From Devosia ginsengisoli (GTDB taxonomy: Bacteria; Pseudomonadota; Alphaproteobacteria; Rhizobiales; Devosiaceae), in NCBI RefSeq assembly GCF_024707105.1, contig NZ_JANQAJ010000009.1, positions 310,001-374,000 on the forward strand: 64,000 bases of DNA, in the 5' to 3' direction. Shown here one piece after another: positions 9,033 through 18,335 of this stretch (within the stretch, counting starts at the first letter, position 1; every line of letters begins with the position of its first letter). The notes below the pieces were generated by a model. It was not told where the DNA came from. It searched no databases and saw nothing but the letters and a program-made list of their open reading frames with translations. The position numbers and the translations under genes were made by a program.

Positions 9033-9063
9033 GTCCCACGCACCGGACCGATGGGGACATCCA

Positions 9064-9987
9064 ATGACCGAAAACCCCGTCACCACCACCATCGCCGCCA
9101 GGCCGGCCTCAACCGACACCGCCGCCCTTGCCCGGGCCTACCGCGAGGCTCGCGCCCGCCGCGCCAAACGCGCCGGCCTCCTCAAGCACATCTTCCTGAT
9201 CCTGACGTCCCTCATCATGATCTACCCGCTGATCTGGATGATCTCGGCCTCCTTCAAGCCCGACAACCAGATTTTCGGCAGCCTCTCGCTCTGGCCCCAG
9301 ACCTTCGATTGGGACAATTACGGCCAGGGCTGGAATGCCCTCTCGGTCAGTTTCACCCGCTTCTTCCTCAACTCGACGCTGGTGACCGTGCTCTCGGTCA
9401 TCGGCAATGTCATCTCCTGCTCCTTCGCGGGCTATGCCTTTGCCCGCCTCGAATTTACCGGCAAGAATATCTGGTTCGCCCTGATGATGATGACGCTGAT
9501 GGTGCCCTACCACGTCGTCCTCATCCCCCAATATCTGCTCTTCCTCAACCTGGGCTGGGTCAACACCTACCTGCCCCTGATCGTACCCAAATTCCTCGCC
9601 GGCGAGGCCTTCTTCATTTTCCTCATGATCCAGTTCTTCCGCCAGCTCCCCCGCGAACTCGATGAAGCGGCCATGATCGACGGCTGCTCGCCCTTCAAGA
9701 TCTACTGGGCCATCATCATGCCCTTGAGCCTGCCGGCCATGGCCACGGCAGCCATCTTCAGCTTCATCTGGACCTGGGAGGATTTCCTTGGCCCGCTCGT
9801 CTACCTAAACAAGGTCGAGGACTATACCGTCCCCCTGGCCCTGCGCATGTTCCTCAGCCAGGACGGCGCCAGCCAGTATGGCCCCATGTTCGCCATGTCG
9901 ATCCTCTCCATCCTGCCCATCTTCCTCTTCTTCATCATCTTCCAGCGCCTCATCATCCGCGGCATAGCCATGAGCGGGCTGAAATGA
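9064..9987 (+). CDS. Carbohydrate ABC transporter permease (MalG type)
   Basis: A 307-residue partner of the MalF-type permease. It has a long cytoplasmic N-terminal tail, a first membrane segment near residues 45-65 ([20 protein letters not shown]) and the EAA loop [18 protein letters not shown]. The C-terminus ends in [13 protein letters not shown], the normal MalG-like ending. The ATG at 9064 begins MTENPV; an upstream in-frame ATG lies in the repeat and is rejected. Together with the upstream permease it forms the heterodimeric channel of a CUT1-type sugar importer. Confidence 0.88.
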   Translation: MTENPVTTTIAARPASTDTAALARAYREARARRAKRAGLLKHIFLILTSLIMIYPLIWMISASFKPDNQIFGSLSLWPQTFDWDNYGQGWNALSVSFTRFFLNSTLVTVLSVIGNVISCSFAGYAFARLEFTGKNIWFALMMMTLMVPYHVVLIPQYLLFLNLGWVNTYLPLIVPKFLAGEAFFIFLMIQFFRQLPRELDEAAMIDGCSPFKIYWAIIMPLSLPAMATAAIFSFIWTWEDFLGPLVYLNKVEDYTVPLALRMFLSQDGASQYGPMFAMSILSILPIFLFFIIFQRLIIRGIAMSGLK

Positions 9988-10003
9988 GCAGGCGCCCCAA
10001 CCA

Positions 10004-10173
10004 CCGAGCCCCCCTTCTCCCCTTGCGGGAGAAGAGCCTGCCCCGGACGCGATCCGGGGTGCCCGAAGGGCGGATGAGGGGTCTGCGATCTCGCCACGCC
10101 CTCGTGGTACGACAAGCTCACCATGTCCCAGTAGACCTCATCCTGAGCCTGTCGAAGGACGAGGTCGTGTCAC
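10004..10173. repeat. Adjoining palindromic repeats, families A and B
   Basis: 10004-10086 is a family A copy (CCCTTCTCCCCTTGCGGGAG) with an inserted small dyad around CCCCGGACGCGATCCGGGG. 10094-10173 is a family B copy (CCTGAGCCTGTCGAAGGACG). They separate the second permease from the ATPase gene. Confidence 0.75.
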
Positions 10174-10198
10174 TAATGCACGTTCGACCGGAGTAGAA

Positions 10199-11272
10199 AT
10201 GGCCTCAGTCACCCTCAGCGAAGTCCGCAAGGCCTATTCCGGCTTCGAGGTCATCCACGGTATCGATCTCGACGTCCGCTCCGGCGAATTCCTCGTCCTG
10301 GTCGGCCCCTCCGGCTGCGGCAAGTCCACCCTGCTCCGCATGATTGCCGGCCTCGAAGACATCACCGACGGCACCATTTCCATCGGCGACCGCATCGTGA
10401 ACGACCTGCCCGCCTCCCAGCGCAACCTCTCCATGGTCTTCCAGAGCTACGCGCTCTACCCCCATATGAGCGTGCGCAAGAACCTCGCCTTCGGCCTGGG
10501 CAATCTCCGCATGCCCAAGGATGAAATCGCCCGCCGCGTCGCCGACGCCGCCCGCATCCTGCAGATCGAGGAACTGCTGGAGCGCAAGCCGCGCCAGCTC
10601 TCCGGTGGCCAGAAGCAGCGCGTCGCCATCGGCCGCGCCATCGTGCGCGAGCCCCAGCTTTTCCTCTTTGACGAACCGCTTTCCAATCTCGATGCCGAAC
10701 TCCGCGTCCAGATGCGCGTCGAACTCGCCGGCCTCTACCAGCGCCTCGGCACCACCATGATCTACGTCACCCACGACCAGATCGAGGCCATGACCATGGC
10801 GACCCGCATCGTCGTGCTCAACAAGGGCAATGTCGAACAGGTCGGCACCCCCTTCGAGCTCTACAACTTTCCGCGCAATCTCTTCGTCGCCAGCTTCATC
10901 GGCTCCCCCCGCATGAACCTGCTCACGGCCAGCGCCGCCGATGGCAAGGCCGACATAACCGGCCTCGGCAGCATCACGCTGCCCCCAGGCGTCACCGCCA
11001 CCGGCCCCCTCACCATCGGCCTCCGCCCCGAACAGCTCACCATCGACGCCTCGGGCCCCCTCACCGTCTCCGGCACCATCACCCTGGTCGAATATCTCGG
11101 CTCGGAAGTCTTCATCTACCTCCGCCTCGACACCGGCCAGACAATCCTGGTCAAGGCCCCCGGCAAGTCCACCCACCAGAACGCCGAAAAACTCACCGTC
11201 TCGCTCCACCCCGACGACGCCCACTATTTCGACGCCGAAGGCCAGCGCCTCGCCAAGACGGGCGAGGCGTAA
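10199..11272 (+). CDS. Sugar ABC transporter ATP-binding protein (MalK/UgpC type)
   Basis: A 357-residue ATPase with Walker [10 protein letters not shown] (36-44), Q-loop [11 protein letters not shown] (80-90), signature LSGGQ (134-138) and Walker [13 protein letters not shown] (154-165). A C-terminal OB/TOBE regulatory domain starts near residue 235 (IGSPRMNLL, then [11 protein letters not shown]). That C-terminal domain separates MalK/UgpC-type importer ATPases from shorter exporters. It energises the two permeases encoded just upstream. The start ATG follows CGGAG about 5 bases upstream. Confidence 0.9.
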   Translation: MASVTLSEVRKAYSGFEVIHGIDLDVRSGEFLVLVGPSGCGKSTLLRMIAGLEDITDGTISIGDRIVNDLPASQRNLSMVFQSYALYPHMSVRKNLAFGLGNLRMPKDEIARRVADAARILQIEELLERKPRQLSGGQKQRVAIGRAIVREPQLFLFDEPLSNLDAELRVQMRVELAGLYQRLGTTMIYVTHDQIEAMTMATRIVVLNKGNVEQVGTPFELYNFPRNLFVASFIGSPRMNLLTASAADGKADITGLGSITLPPGVTATGPLTIGLRPEQLTIDASGPLTVSGTITLVEYLGSEVFIYLRLDTGQTILVKAPGKSTHQNAEKLTVSLHPDDAHYFDAEGQRLAKTGEA

Positions 11273-11282
11273 TTCCGTGGCT

Positions 11283-11413
11283 CCCGTCACCCCACCCTCA
11301 TTCCCTCCCCATCATGGGGAGGGAGGCGCACGCCAAACGCCAGTGGTCCAATGTAGCCCCGTCCACCGGCCAGGCTTCCCTCCCCTTTGTGGGGAGGGAA
11401 TGAGGGTGGGGGT
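11283..11413. repeat. Intergenic palindromic repeat, family C copy 3
   Basis: Arms CCTCCCCATCATGGGGAGGG and CCTCCCCTTTGTGGGGAGGG with about 60 bases between them, ahead of the glycosidase gene. Confidence 0.75.
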
Positions 11414-11439
11414 TTGAACGCGCCGAGAACACATAAATC

Positions 11440-13074
11440 ATGATCAGCCAGCCCGACCTCCTCACCCGCCTCCGCACCACCAACCTCGCCACCCGCCTCG
11501 GCCGCGACCACCCCGCTTTGGCTGAGTGGCAGTCCGCCGACGTCGCCTTCGCGTCCTCCACCCCCCGCCTAGAAGCCCGCTACGACCAGGCTGTCAGCGA
11601 ACTCCTCGACTGCATCAAGCCCACCGACGTCACCGGCCCCATCCTGCATGAAGGCGGCGTCTATCACGGCTGCTGGCTCGAAAGCACCGGCACCATCAAT
11701 ACCGAGCTGATGGCCCGCTTCCTGCCCTCGATCGCCGCCGAAACCTATGCCGCCTTCGCCACCCACCAGCGCGAAGACGGCCTCATCCCCTACAAGATCA
11801 CCCAGACCGGCCCCGCCTTCGCCCAGATCCAGCTCGTCACCCCCCTCGCCCGCTCCGTCTGGAACCACTACTGCCTAAACGGCGACCGCACCTTCCTCGC
11901 CCGCCTATACGCCGCCATGGCCCGCTACGACGCCTGGCTGGCCCAATACCGCGATACGCGCGGCACCGGCGCCGTCGAGGCCTTCTGCACCTACGATACC
12001 GGCCACGACCTTTCCGCCCGCTTCTGGCACGTCCCCGACAGCCCCTTCGGCAATGACCCGACCCGCTGCGACCCTGATAGCCCCGTCCTGCCCTTCATCG
12101 CGCCGGACCTCACGGCCAATGTCATCTGCCAGCGCCTCTACCTCGCCCGCATCGCCGCCGAACTGGGCGAAGACCCCCAGCCCTGGCGCGACAAGGCCCA
12201 GTCGAGCCTCAAGGCCCTGTTCGCCCACTGCTACGACCCGGACGACCATTTCTTCTACGACCGCGACCGCAACGGCAATCTGGTCCGCGTCCAGGCCGAT
12301 GTCCTGCTCCGCGTCCTCGCCTGCGAGATCGGCGACGACGCCTTCTTCGCCGAGGCCCTCAGCCGCTACCTGCTGAACACTTCGAAATTCTTCGCCAAAT
12401 ACCCCTTCACGTCAGTCGCCCTGGACGATCCGCGCTTCGACCCCAATTTCGGCCAGAACTCCTGGTCCGGCCCGTCCAATTTCCTCTCCATCATCCGCGC
12501 CGCCCACGCCTTCGAGCACCATGGCCGCCATGTCGAACTGACCTGGGCGCAGATGCCGATCCTCGCCGCCCTCTTCGCCATGGACACCTTCCCCCAGACC
12601 CTGAGCCCCTTCACCGGCGCGCCCGGCTACACCGAAAGCTATTCCCCCGCGATCCTGTGCCTCCTCGACATGGTCGAACGCCTCTGCGGCATCCTCCCCC
12701 GCCCCGACGGCACGCTCTGGTTCACCGGCCTCGTCCCCCGCGAAGTCATCCACAGATACCAGGACCACCACACCGCCTATCGCCGCAAGGTCGACAGCCA
12801 CACATTCGAGCTGCTCAACGACGGCATATCAGCCACCATCTACCGCGACGGCGAAAAGCGCTTCACCTTCCCCCACGGCACCCGCCTCGTCGCCACCCGC
12901 GAAGGCAACCTGCACAGCCTCATCGGCATGGTCGCCCGATCAGTGACGGGCACGATCGAAACGCCTACTGGCCCAATCCCGATCTCCATCGGCCCCAACG
13001 AAGTCGTGACGCTGCAAAACGGCACCCTCACAAGCACCCGCGAATCCAGTTTGGTGACACCAAGCTATGGCTAG
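11440..13074 (+). CDS. Six-hairpin (alpha/alpha-6 barrel) glycosidase-like protein, MGH1/GH63-like
   Basis: A 544-residue protein without a signal peptide, so cytoplasmic. The sequence has the repeated helix-hairpin pattern of (alpha/alpha)6 glycosidases: an EGGVYHGCWLES segment near residue 70, a DTGHDLSARF loop near 190, a GQNSWSGPSNFLS block near 345 that resembles the W-x-GP substrate-site motif of GH63/mannosylglycerate-hydrolase-like enzymes, and a short beta-rich C-terminal domain. Family assignment rests on overall pattern and is moderate. It closes the sugar importer locus and probably hydrolyses the imported glycoside inside the cell. Glucosyl- or mannosylglycerate would be a reasonable guess from the family, but nothing here proves it. 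Confidence 0.65.
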   Translation: MISQPDLLTRLRTTNLATRLGRDHPALAEWQSADVAFASSTPRLEARYDQAVSELLDCIKPTDVTGPILHEGGVYHGCWLESTGTINTELMARFLPSIAAETYAAFATHQREDGLIPYKITQTGPAFAQIQLVTPLARSVWNHYCLNGDRTFLARLYAAMARYDAWLAQYRDTRGTGAVEAFCTYDTGHDLSARFWHVPDSPFGNDPTRCDPDSPVLPFIAPDLTANVICQRLYLARIAAELGEDPQPWRDKAQSSLKALFAHCYDPDDHFFYDRDRNGNLVRVQADVLLRVLACEIGDDAFFAEALSRYLLNTSKFFAKYPFTSVALDDPRFDPNFGQNSWSGPSNFLSIIRAAHAFEHHGRHVELTWAQMPILAALFAMDTFPQTLSPFTGAPGYTESYSPAILCLLDMVERLCGILPRPDGTLWFTGLVPREVIHRYQDHHTAYRRKVDSHTFELLNDGISATIYRDGEKRFTFPHGTRLVATREGNLHSLIGMVARSVTGTIETPTGPIPISIGPNEVVTLQNGTLTSTRESSLVTPSYG

Positions 13075-13077
13075 AGT

Positions 13078-13200
13078 GGAGCCCCTCCCTCCCCCTTGTG
13101 GGGAGGGTGGCCCCGAAGGGGCCGGGTGGGGGTTCTCTCCGCGAGTCTGGTGCGTGTGACACCCCCACCCTCGATCCCTCCCCAAAAGGGAGAGGGAGTC
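13078..13200. repeat. Intergenic palindromic repeat, family C copy 4
   Basis: Arms CTCCCTCCCCCTTGTGGGGA and ATCCCTCCCCAAAAGGGAGA around a central GGCCCCGAAGGGGCC hairpin. Confidence 0.75.
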
Positions 13201-13253
13201 GACTGAAACACCCGGTTCACACCACCACGCCTTTCACGAATCGCCTCCGTCAG

Positions 13254-13283
13254 TGCTAACAGTCTGCTAACCAATTCGACCCT
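13254..13283 (+). promoter_or_regulatory. Upstream element shared with hpt (TGCTAACAGTCTG...ATTCGACCC)
   Basis: TGCTAACAGTCTGCTAACCA followed by ATTCGACCC. Nearly the same stretch, with the same spacing, lies at 45169-45198 in front of hpt. The repeated half is GCTAAC. A protein-binding or promoter role is inferred from conservation and position only. Confidence 0.45.
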
Positions 13284-13331
13284 CGCGTGACTCCCGATTG
13301 ACCGGGACGAAACCCGCCAATCGGAGACCCG

Positions 13332-14843
13332 ATGAAGGTAGCAATCGACATGGGCGCAACGACGGGCGCCGCGCCCGCCACGCTCGATCTCGAGGAGCTG
13401 CTGGCCACCCGTCTCCTGGTTCAGGGCAATTCGGGCTCCGGCAAGTCGCATCTCCTGCGGCGCCTGCTCGAACAATCCGCCCCCTGGGTGCAGCAATGCA
13501 TCATCGATCCCGAGGGCGATTTCACAACGCTGTCAGAGCGTTACGGCCACACGGTCGTGGACGCCACCCGCACCGAGGCCGAGCTGACCCGCATCGCCGC
13601 CCGCGTCCGCCAGCATCGTGTCTCGGTCGTGCTCAACCTTGAAGGCCTTGATGTAGAACAACAAATGCGCGCCGCCGCCGCTTTCCTCGGCGGCATGTTC
13701 GATGCCGACCGCGACTATTGGTATCCCGTCCTCGTCGTCGTCGACGAAGCTCAGCTCTTCGCCCCATCGGTGGCCGGCGAAGTGTCTGACGAAGCACGCA
13801 AATTGTCGCTCGGCGCCATGACCAACCTCATGTGCCGCGGCCGCAAGCGGGGCCTCGCCGGCGTCATCGCCACCCAGCGCCTCGCCAAGCTGGCCAAGAA
13901 CGTTGCGGCCGAAGCCAGTAACTTCCTGATGGGCCGCACTTTTCTCGATATCGACATGGCCCGGGCCGCCGATCTTCTCGGCATGGAAAAGCGCCAGGCC
14001 GAGCAGTTCCGCGACCTCGCCCGCGGCCACTTCGTCGCCCTCGGCCCCGCCATTTCCCGCCGCCCGCTACCGGTCACCATCGGCCCGGTCGAAACCTCGG
14101 CCCGCTCCACCAGTCCCAAGCTGACGCCCCTGCCGGAAGCCCCTGAAGATGCCGCCGAGCTGATCTTTTCCGCCTCGGCCGAAGAACAGGCCCGCCCCGT
14201 CACCCGCCGCCCGGCGCCGCCTCCGCCCCCTTCGACCAATGAGCTGCTGGCCCAGCTTTCCCGCGCCCGCCCGCCGGCCGAAGAGACCCCACAGACCCTC
14301 TTTCCCGAGATCGACGAAGCCGAGCGCGACCGCCAGATCGACGCCATCATGGCCGAACTGCTCGGCGACCCCGATGCCAGCTTCCGCACCGTCGCCGTGC
14401 TCTATCAGGATTTCCTGGTCCGCTGCCGCATCCGCCGCGTCCCCGGCGAGCCGCCCGCTCTACCGGCCTTCAAACGTCGCCTCGCCGTCGCCCGCGTCGC
14501 CCCCGATACCGAGGTCGCCCAGTCCGACGGCTGGCAACAGGCCCTGTCGCTCTCCGAAACCCTCACCGACGACGTGCAGGGCGTCTTCCTCGTCCTCGCC
14601 CAGGCCGCGCTCACGTCAGCCCCCTGCCCTTCCGACGCCACCTTGGCTCGCCTCTATGGCACCCATTCGGCCAGCCGCGCCCGGCGCCTTTTGACCTGGT
14701 TCGAGGAACGCGGCCTGCTGGTCGTGCGCCTCGATTTCCGCAACAACCGCGTCGTCGCCTTCCCCGACCTATCAGCCGAAACCGCCCCCGGCGACCCCAA
14801 CGGCCCCGATGCCCTGGTGGAAGAACGCGGCGCGGCAGAATGA
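13332..14843 (+). CDS. HerA/VirB4-like ATP-binding protein (DUF87 type)
   Basis: A 503-residue P-loop ATPase of the HerA-FtsK class. Walker A is GNSGSGKS (32-39) and Walker B is VLVVVDEA followed by QLF (133-143). A CRGRKRGLAGVIATQRLAKL stretch near residue 172 includes the sensor-like ATQR typical of DUF87/HerA proteins. After about residue 250 comes a proline-rich linker (RRPAPPPPPS) and a helical C-terminal region that may bind DNA. No NurA nuclease or Sir2 partner gene adjoins it, so this is not an evident HerA-NurA repair or defence pair. The function is probably DNA translocation, but the substrate is unknown. Confidence 0.75.
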   Translation: MKVAIDMGATTGAAPATLDLEELLATRLLVQGNSGSGKSHLLRRLLEQSAPWVQQCIIDPEGDFTTLSERYGHTVVDATRTEAELTRIAARVRQHRVSVVLNLEGLDVEQQMRAAAAFLGGMFDADRDYWYPVLVVVDEAQLFAPSVAGEVSDEARKLSLGAMTNLMCRGRKRGLAGVIATQRLAKLAKNVAAEASNFLMGRTFLDIDMARAADLLGMEKRQAEQFRDLARGHFVALGPAISRRPLPVTIGPVETSARSTSPKLTPLPEAPEDAAELIFSASAEEQARPVTRRPAPPPPPSTNELLAQLSRARPPAEETPQTLFPEIDEAERDRQIDAIMAELLGDPDASFRTVAVLYQDFLVRCRIRRVPGEPPALPAFKRRLAVARVAPDTEVAQSDGWQQALSLSETLTDDVQGVFLVLAQAALTSAPCPSDATLARLYGTHSASRARRLLTWFEERGLLVVRLDFRNNRVVAFPDLSAETAPGDPNGPDALVEERGAAE

Positions 14844-14889
14844 TCCTGCCGGGATGGCGTGGCGCCATCTCCCCACCCACCAGCCGTCA

Positions 14890-14964
14890 CCCTCGGGCCT
14901 GACCCGAGGGCTCTGCACTTACCGAACGCACAAAGTGAAACACCCTCGGGTCGAGCCCGAGGGT
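14890..14964. terminator. Paired hairpins between convergent genes
   Basis: Two hairpins: CCCTCGGG/CCCGAGGG at 14890-14910 and ACCCTCGGG/CCCGAGGGT at 14942-14964. They lie between the convergent HerA-like gene and tctA. No strong T-run follows, so a repeat with a possible terminator role is the cautious reading. Confidence 0.45.
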
Positions 14965-14992
14965 GGCGATTGTGTGGGACGGTGCGGAGAAA

Positions 14993-16498
14993 TCAATCGT
15001 CCTCGACAAACACTTCCGCGCGCTTCCGCCTGATGCTCGGCAGCACCGCGATCAGCACCGCCAACAGGGCCAGGCCCAGCAGCGTCGCCGAAATCGGGCG
15101 GTGCAGGAAGATCATCGGATCGCCGCGCGAAATGATCATCGCCCGCCGCAGATGCTCTTCCAGCAGCGGCCCCAGCACGAAGCCCAGCAACAGCGGTGCC
15201 GGCTCGCAGCCGAAGCGGATCAGCAGGTAGCCGAGGATGCCGAAGAAGGCGATCGCATAGATGTCGTAGATGTTCTGGTTGATCGAGAATGTCCCGATGC
15301 ACGCGAACAGCACGATGGCCGGAAACAGCACGCGATAGGGGATGGAGAGCATTTTCACCCACAGCCCCACCAGCGGCAGGTTGAGGATGACCAGCAGCAG
15401 GTTGCCCACCCACATCGAGGCAATGATGCCCCAGAACAGGGCCGGCTGTTCATTGATGACATTGGGGCCGGGCGTGATGCCCTGCAGGATGAACGCCCCG
15501 ATCATCAGCGCCATCACGGGATGGGCCGGAATGCCCAGCGTCATCAGCGGAATGAAGCTGGTCTGTGCCGCCGCATTATTGGCCGATTCCGGTCCGGCGA
15601 CGCCCTCGATGGCCCCCTGCCCGAACTCTTCGGGCGTTTTGGAGAGCCGCTTTTCCACCGAATAGGAGGCAAAGGACGAAAGGATATGTCCCCCGCCCGG
15701 CAGGATGCCGAGGATCGAGCCGAGCCCTGTACCGCGCAGGATGGGCATGACGATGCGCTTGACGTCATCCCTGGTGAGCCAGAGGTTGGTCACCGCCTTG
15801 ACCCCAACTTCGCGCTCCTTCTCGTTTTCGAGATTGCGCAGGATTTCGGCGATACCGAACACGCCCACCGCCACGGCCACGAAGTTGAGGCCCCCGAACA
15901 ATTCGCGCACCCCGAAGGTGAAGCGCGGCGTGCCGGTATAGATATCCTGGCCCACCATGCCCAGCAGCAGTCCGAGCACGATCATGCCCAGCGCCTTGAG
16001 GATGGAACCATGCGCCAGCGCAATGGAGACCAGCAGGCCCAGCACGATCAGCGAGAAATATTCCGGCGCCCCGAAATTGAGCGCCGCCCGCGCCAGCGGC
16101 GGAGCGAAGAAGGCCAGTAGCAGCGTCGCTACCGAACCGGCGAAGAACGAGCCGATGGCCGCCGTGGCCAAAGCCGCGCCGGCGCGGCCCTTGCGGGCCA
16201 TCTGGTAGCCGTCGATGGCCGTGACCGCCGAAGAACTTTCCCCAGGCAGGTTGATCAGGATGGCGGTGGTCGAGCCGCCGTACTGGGCGCCGTAATAGAT
16301 GCCTGCCAGCATGATCAGCGCCGTTTCCGCATTGAGCGAAAAGGTGATGGGTAGCAGCATGGCGATGGTGGCCGTCGGCCCGATGCCGGGCAGCACGCCC
16401 ACCAGCGTGCCCAGCAGCACGCCGATGAAACAGTAAAGGATATTGACCGGATCGAGCGCGACCGAAAAGCCGAGAGCGAGAGAGGATATGAGGTCCAT
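14993..16498 (-). CDS. tctA: Tripartite tricarboxylate transporter, large permease TctA
   Basis: A 501-residue polytopic membrane protein, the normal TctA length, with about 11-12 hydrophobic segments. Family hallmarks are visible: LGTLVGVLPGIGPTATIAML near residue 30, GGSTTAILINLPGESSS near 75 and the second LPGGGHILSSF repeat near 260. It carries the transport path, using an ion gradient, for a carboxylate delivered by the TctC periplasmic protein. It is the last gene of tctC-tctB-tctA. The start is followed upstream by tctB with only a 15-base gap. Confidence 0.93.
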   Translation of the reverse strand: MDLISSLALGFSVALDPVNILYCFIGVLLGTLVGVLPGIGPTATIAMLLPITFSLNAETALIMLAGIYYGAQYGGSTTAILINLPGESSSAVTAIDGYQMARKGRAGAALATAAIGSFFAGSVATLLLAFFAPPLARAALNFGAPEYFSLIVLGLLVSIALAHGSILKALGMIVLGLLLGMVGQDIYTGTPRFTFGVRELFGGLNFVAVAVGVFGIAEILRNLENEKEREVGVKAVTNLWLTRDDVKRIVMPILRGTGLGSILGILPGGGHILSSFASYSVEKRLSKTPEEFGQGAIEGVAGPESANNAAAQTSFIPLMTLGIPAHPVMALMIGAFILQGITPGPNVINEQPALFWGIIASMWVGNLLLVILNLPLVGLWVKMLSIPYRVLFPAIVLFACIGTFSINQNIYDIYAIAFFGILGYLLIRFGCEPAPLLLGFVLGPLLEEHLRRAMIISRGDPMIFLHRPISATLLGLALLAVLIAVLPSIRRKRAEVFVEDD

Positions 16499-16513
16499 CT
16501 ATGGTCTCCCGGC

Positions 16514-16978
16514 CTAGAAGCGCAGCCACGGACCGACCCAGGGCACCAGCAGCCCCAGTCCGACCACGAAGATCAACATGCACAGCACGCACAGTCCCAC
16601 GCTGATCACCAGCGACGAGAGCAGCGAGTTGCGGCTGCTCGAAAGCGCCGTCGCCAGCCCGGAAATCAGCACCACGGGAATGAAGCCCAGCCCGCGTATG
16701 GTCGCGGCAAAGAACAGGATCGTGCCCAGCACCAATACGATGCCGCGCCACGGCCAGGCCGGAGGTGCCTCGGCATCCGGCTTGCCGATGCCCTTGGCCG
16801 CCACGGCCACGCCCAGCGCCACCAGGACGCCGCCCAGCACGACGGGCATGAAGCCCGGCCCCATGCGGAACGGCGTGCCGAAGTCGTATTTCATGGCCTC
16901 GAGCGCAAAATAGCCGCCCAGGGCGACGAAGATTGCTCCCGAGGCAAAGTCGTTCCGCGAAGCATTGACTGCCATCAT
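16514..16978 (-). CDS. tctB: Tripartite tricarboxylate transporter, small permease TctB
   Basis: A 154-residue protein with four hydrophobic helices, the usual size and topology of TctB. Motifs include a first helix FASGAIFVALGGYFALEA followed by KYDFGTPFRMGPGFMPVVLG, which is the conserved TctB N-terminal pattern (G-x-PxxxPG-like). The ATG at 16978 follows GAGGAAGAAT; longer readings run into a palindromic repeat and are rejected. It sits between tctC and tctA on the same strand. Confidence 0.88.
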   Translation of the reverse strand: MMAVNASRNDFASGAIFVALGGYFALEAMKYDFGTPFRMGPGFMPVVLGGVLVALGVAVAAKGIGKPDAEAPPAWPWRGIVLVLGTILFFAATIRGLGFIPVVLISGLATALSSSRNSLLSSLVISVGLCVLCMLIFVVGLGLLVPWVGPWLRF

Positions 16979-17008
16979 ATTCTTCCTCGATATCGCCATA
17001 CCCACCGG

Positions 17009-17117
17009 ACGGCACCTCCCCCTCGACGGGGGAGGCTGGGAGGAGTGTCGGCAGGCCCGATACCGGAACCAGACACCCCCCTCGACCCCTCTCCGCAAGG
17101 GGAGAGTGTCGGTTGGG
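17009..17117. repeat. Intergenic palindromic repeat, family D-like
   Basis: Carries CCTCCCCCTCGACGGGGGAG and a second arm CCCCTCTCCGCAAGGGGAGA, between tctC and tctB. Confidence 0.65.
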
Positions 17118-17177
17118 ACAGCGGTAGTTGACCAAGCGCATACCCCGGCCAAAGCCGGCCGGGGTCAGGCTACCCGC

Positions 17178-18161
17178 CTACTGCGCCTCGACGCCGGCGG
17201 CCGCGATCACTTCGGCCCAGAGGGCGATCTGGCCTTCGAGCTTCTGCGCCAGCGCGGCAGGGGTCGCATCGGAAGCCTGCACCGGATAGGTGCCCAGTTC
17301 GGCAAAGCTGTTGCCCACCATCTCGTCGGCCAGCGCCTTCTGCAGCGACTGGGTCAGCTTGTCGATGATGGCCTGGTCGGTGCCGGCCGGGGCATAGAGC
17401 CCGTGCCAGATGCCCAGCTCGAAATTCTCCACGCCACCCTCGGCCATGGTCGGCACGTCGGGCAGCACGGCGATGCGTTCGGGCGTGGTCACGGCATAGG
17501 CCTTGATCTCGCCGGCCAGGATCTGGCTCGTCGTATTGGTGGTCTGGTCGCACATCATGTCGATCTGGCTGCCCAGCAGATCCGTCATGGCCGGGCCGGT
17601 ACCCTGATAGGGCACTTCGGTCATCTTGGTATCCAGCGCATCCATGAACAGCAGGCCGCAGAGCTGGCTGGCCGCACCGATGCCGGCATTGGCATAGGTT
17701 ATGTCCTCGCCATTCTTCTTCACATAGGCGATGAGGTCTTCCAGCGTCGCCGGCTCGAAGTCCCGGCGCGCCACGATCGTCATCGGCACTTCGGTCACCA
17801 GCCCGATCGGGGCGAAGTCGGTGATCGGATCGAAGGGCAGGCTGGCATAGAGCGCCGGGGCGGTCGACATGCCAATATGGTGCAGCAGCAGCGTATAGCC
17901 GTCCGGATTGGCCGCAGCCACCTGGCCAGCGCCCAGCGTGCCGCCGGCGCCGCCCACATTCTGCACCACGACCTGCTGGCCCAGATCCTCGCTCATCGCG
18001 GCCGCCACCAGGCGCGTCACCGTATCGGTGGGGCCGCCGGCCGCGAACGGCACCACAATGGTCACCGGCTGGTTCGGGTAGTCCTGCGCCACGGCCACTG
18101 CCGCAGTCAGCGCCGAACCGGCCACAAGGCCCGCAGCCAGGATTTTAACGAAGCTCTTCAT
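17178..18161 (-). CDS. tctC: Tripartite tricarboxylate transporter substrate-binding protein TctC (Bug family)
   Basis: A 327-residue periplasmic protein with a Sec signal peptide (MKSFVKILAAGLVAGSALTA, cleavage after AVA about residue 25). The mature N-terminus has the Bug-family signature YPNQPVTIVVPFAAGGPTD, whose loop holds the carboxylate, and later QYGxA-like features such as LLGSQIDMM. The ATG at 18161 follows GGGAGG. It is the first gene of the tct operon and is preceded by a consensus sigma-54 promoter. The ligand is a carboxylic acid; citrate or another di/tricarboxylate is likely but not certain, because Bug proteins vary widely. Confidence 0.92.
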   Translation of the reverse strand: MKSFVKILAAGLVAGSALTAAVAVAQDYPNQPVTIVVPFAAGGPTDTVTRLVAAAMSEDLGQQVVVQNVGGAGGTLGAGQVAAANPDGYTLLLHHIGMSTAPALYASLPFDPITDFAPIGLVTEVPMTIVARRDFEPATLEDLIAYVKKNGEDITYANAGIGAASQLCGLLFMDALDTKMTEVPYQGTGPAMTDLLGSQIDMMCDQTTNTTSQILAGEIKAYAVTTPERIAVLPDVPTMAEGGVENFELGIWHGLYAPAGTDQAIIDKLTQSLQKALADEMVGNSFAELGTYPVQASDATPAALAQKLEGQIALWAEVIAAAGVEAQ

Positions 18162-18219
18162 TGAGTCTGTCCTCCCATATTGCTTAGACCCCGGCTTCTC
18201 GGCCGGGTCGAACCTGTGA

Positions 18220-18235
18220 TGCAAACTGCGTGCCA
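18220..18235 (-). promoter_or_regulatory. Sigma-54 (RpoN) promoter of tctCBA
   Basis: On the minus strand the sequence reads TGGCACG-CAGT-TTGCA, a perfect match to the -24/-12 consensus TGGCACG-N4-TTGCA. Transcription would start near 18209, giving tctC a leader of about 48 bases. The divergent gene pair encodes a DctB/DctD-type system, whose regulator has the sigma-54-contacting GAFTGA motif, so the pieces fit together. Confidence 0.88.
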
Positions 18236-18288
18236 CGCACCATACGCAAGGCTGATATGCTATTTTCCGCGACCATGCTAAGCGTTTG

Positions 18289-18335
18289 GGCAAGAACTTG
18301 CTCATCGCACCGTCGGCCATCGGCAATTTCTTGCC
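18289..18335. promoter_or_regulatory. Two upstream dyads, candidate DctD-type activator sites
   Basis: GGCAA-GAAC-TTGCT at 18289-18302 and GGCAA-TTTC-TTGCC at 18322-18335 share a GGCAA-N4-TTGC core and lie exactly 33 bp apart, three helical turns. The second is flanked by further GGCCA/TGGCC arms (18315-18342). They lie about 80-130 bp upstream of the predicted tctC start point, where enhancer-binding proteins normally bind. Confidence 0.7.

Noticed and set aside
13332-14843. The HerA-like gene as part of a known defence operon
   Set aside because: No NurA, Sir2, methylase or nuclease gene is beside it, so a named system would be unsupported.
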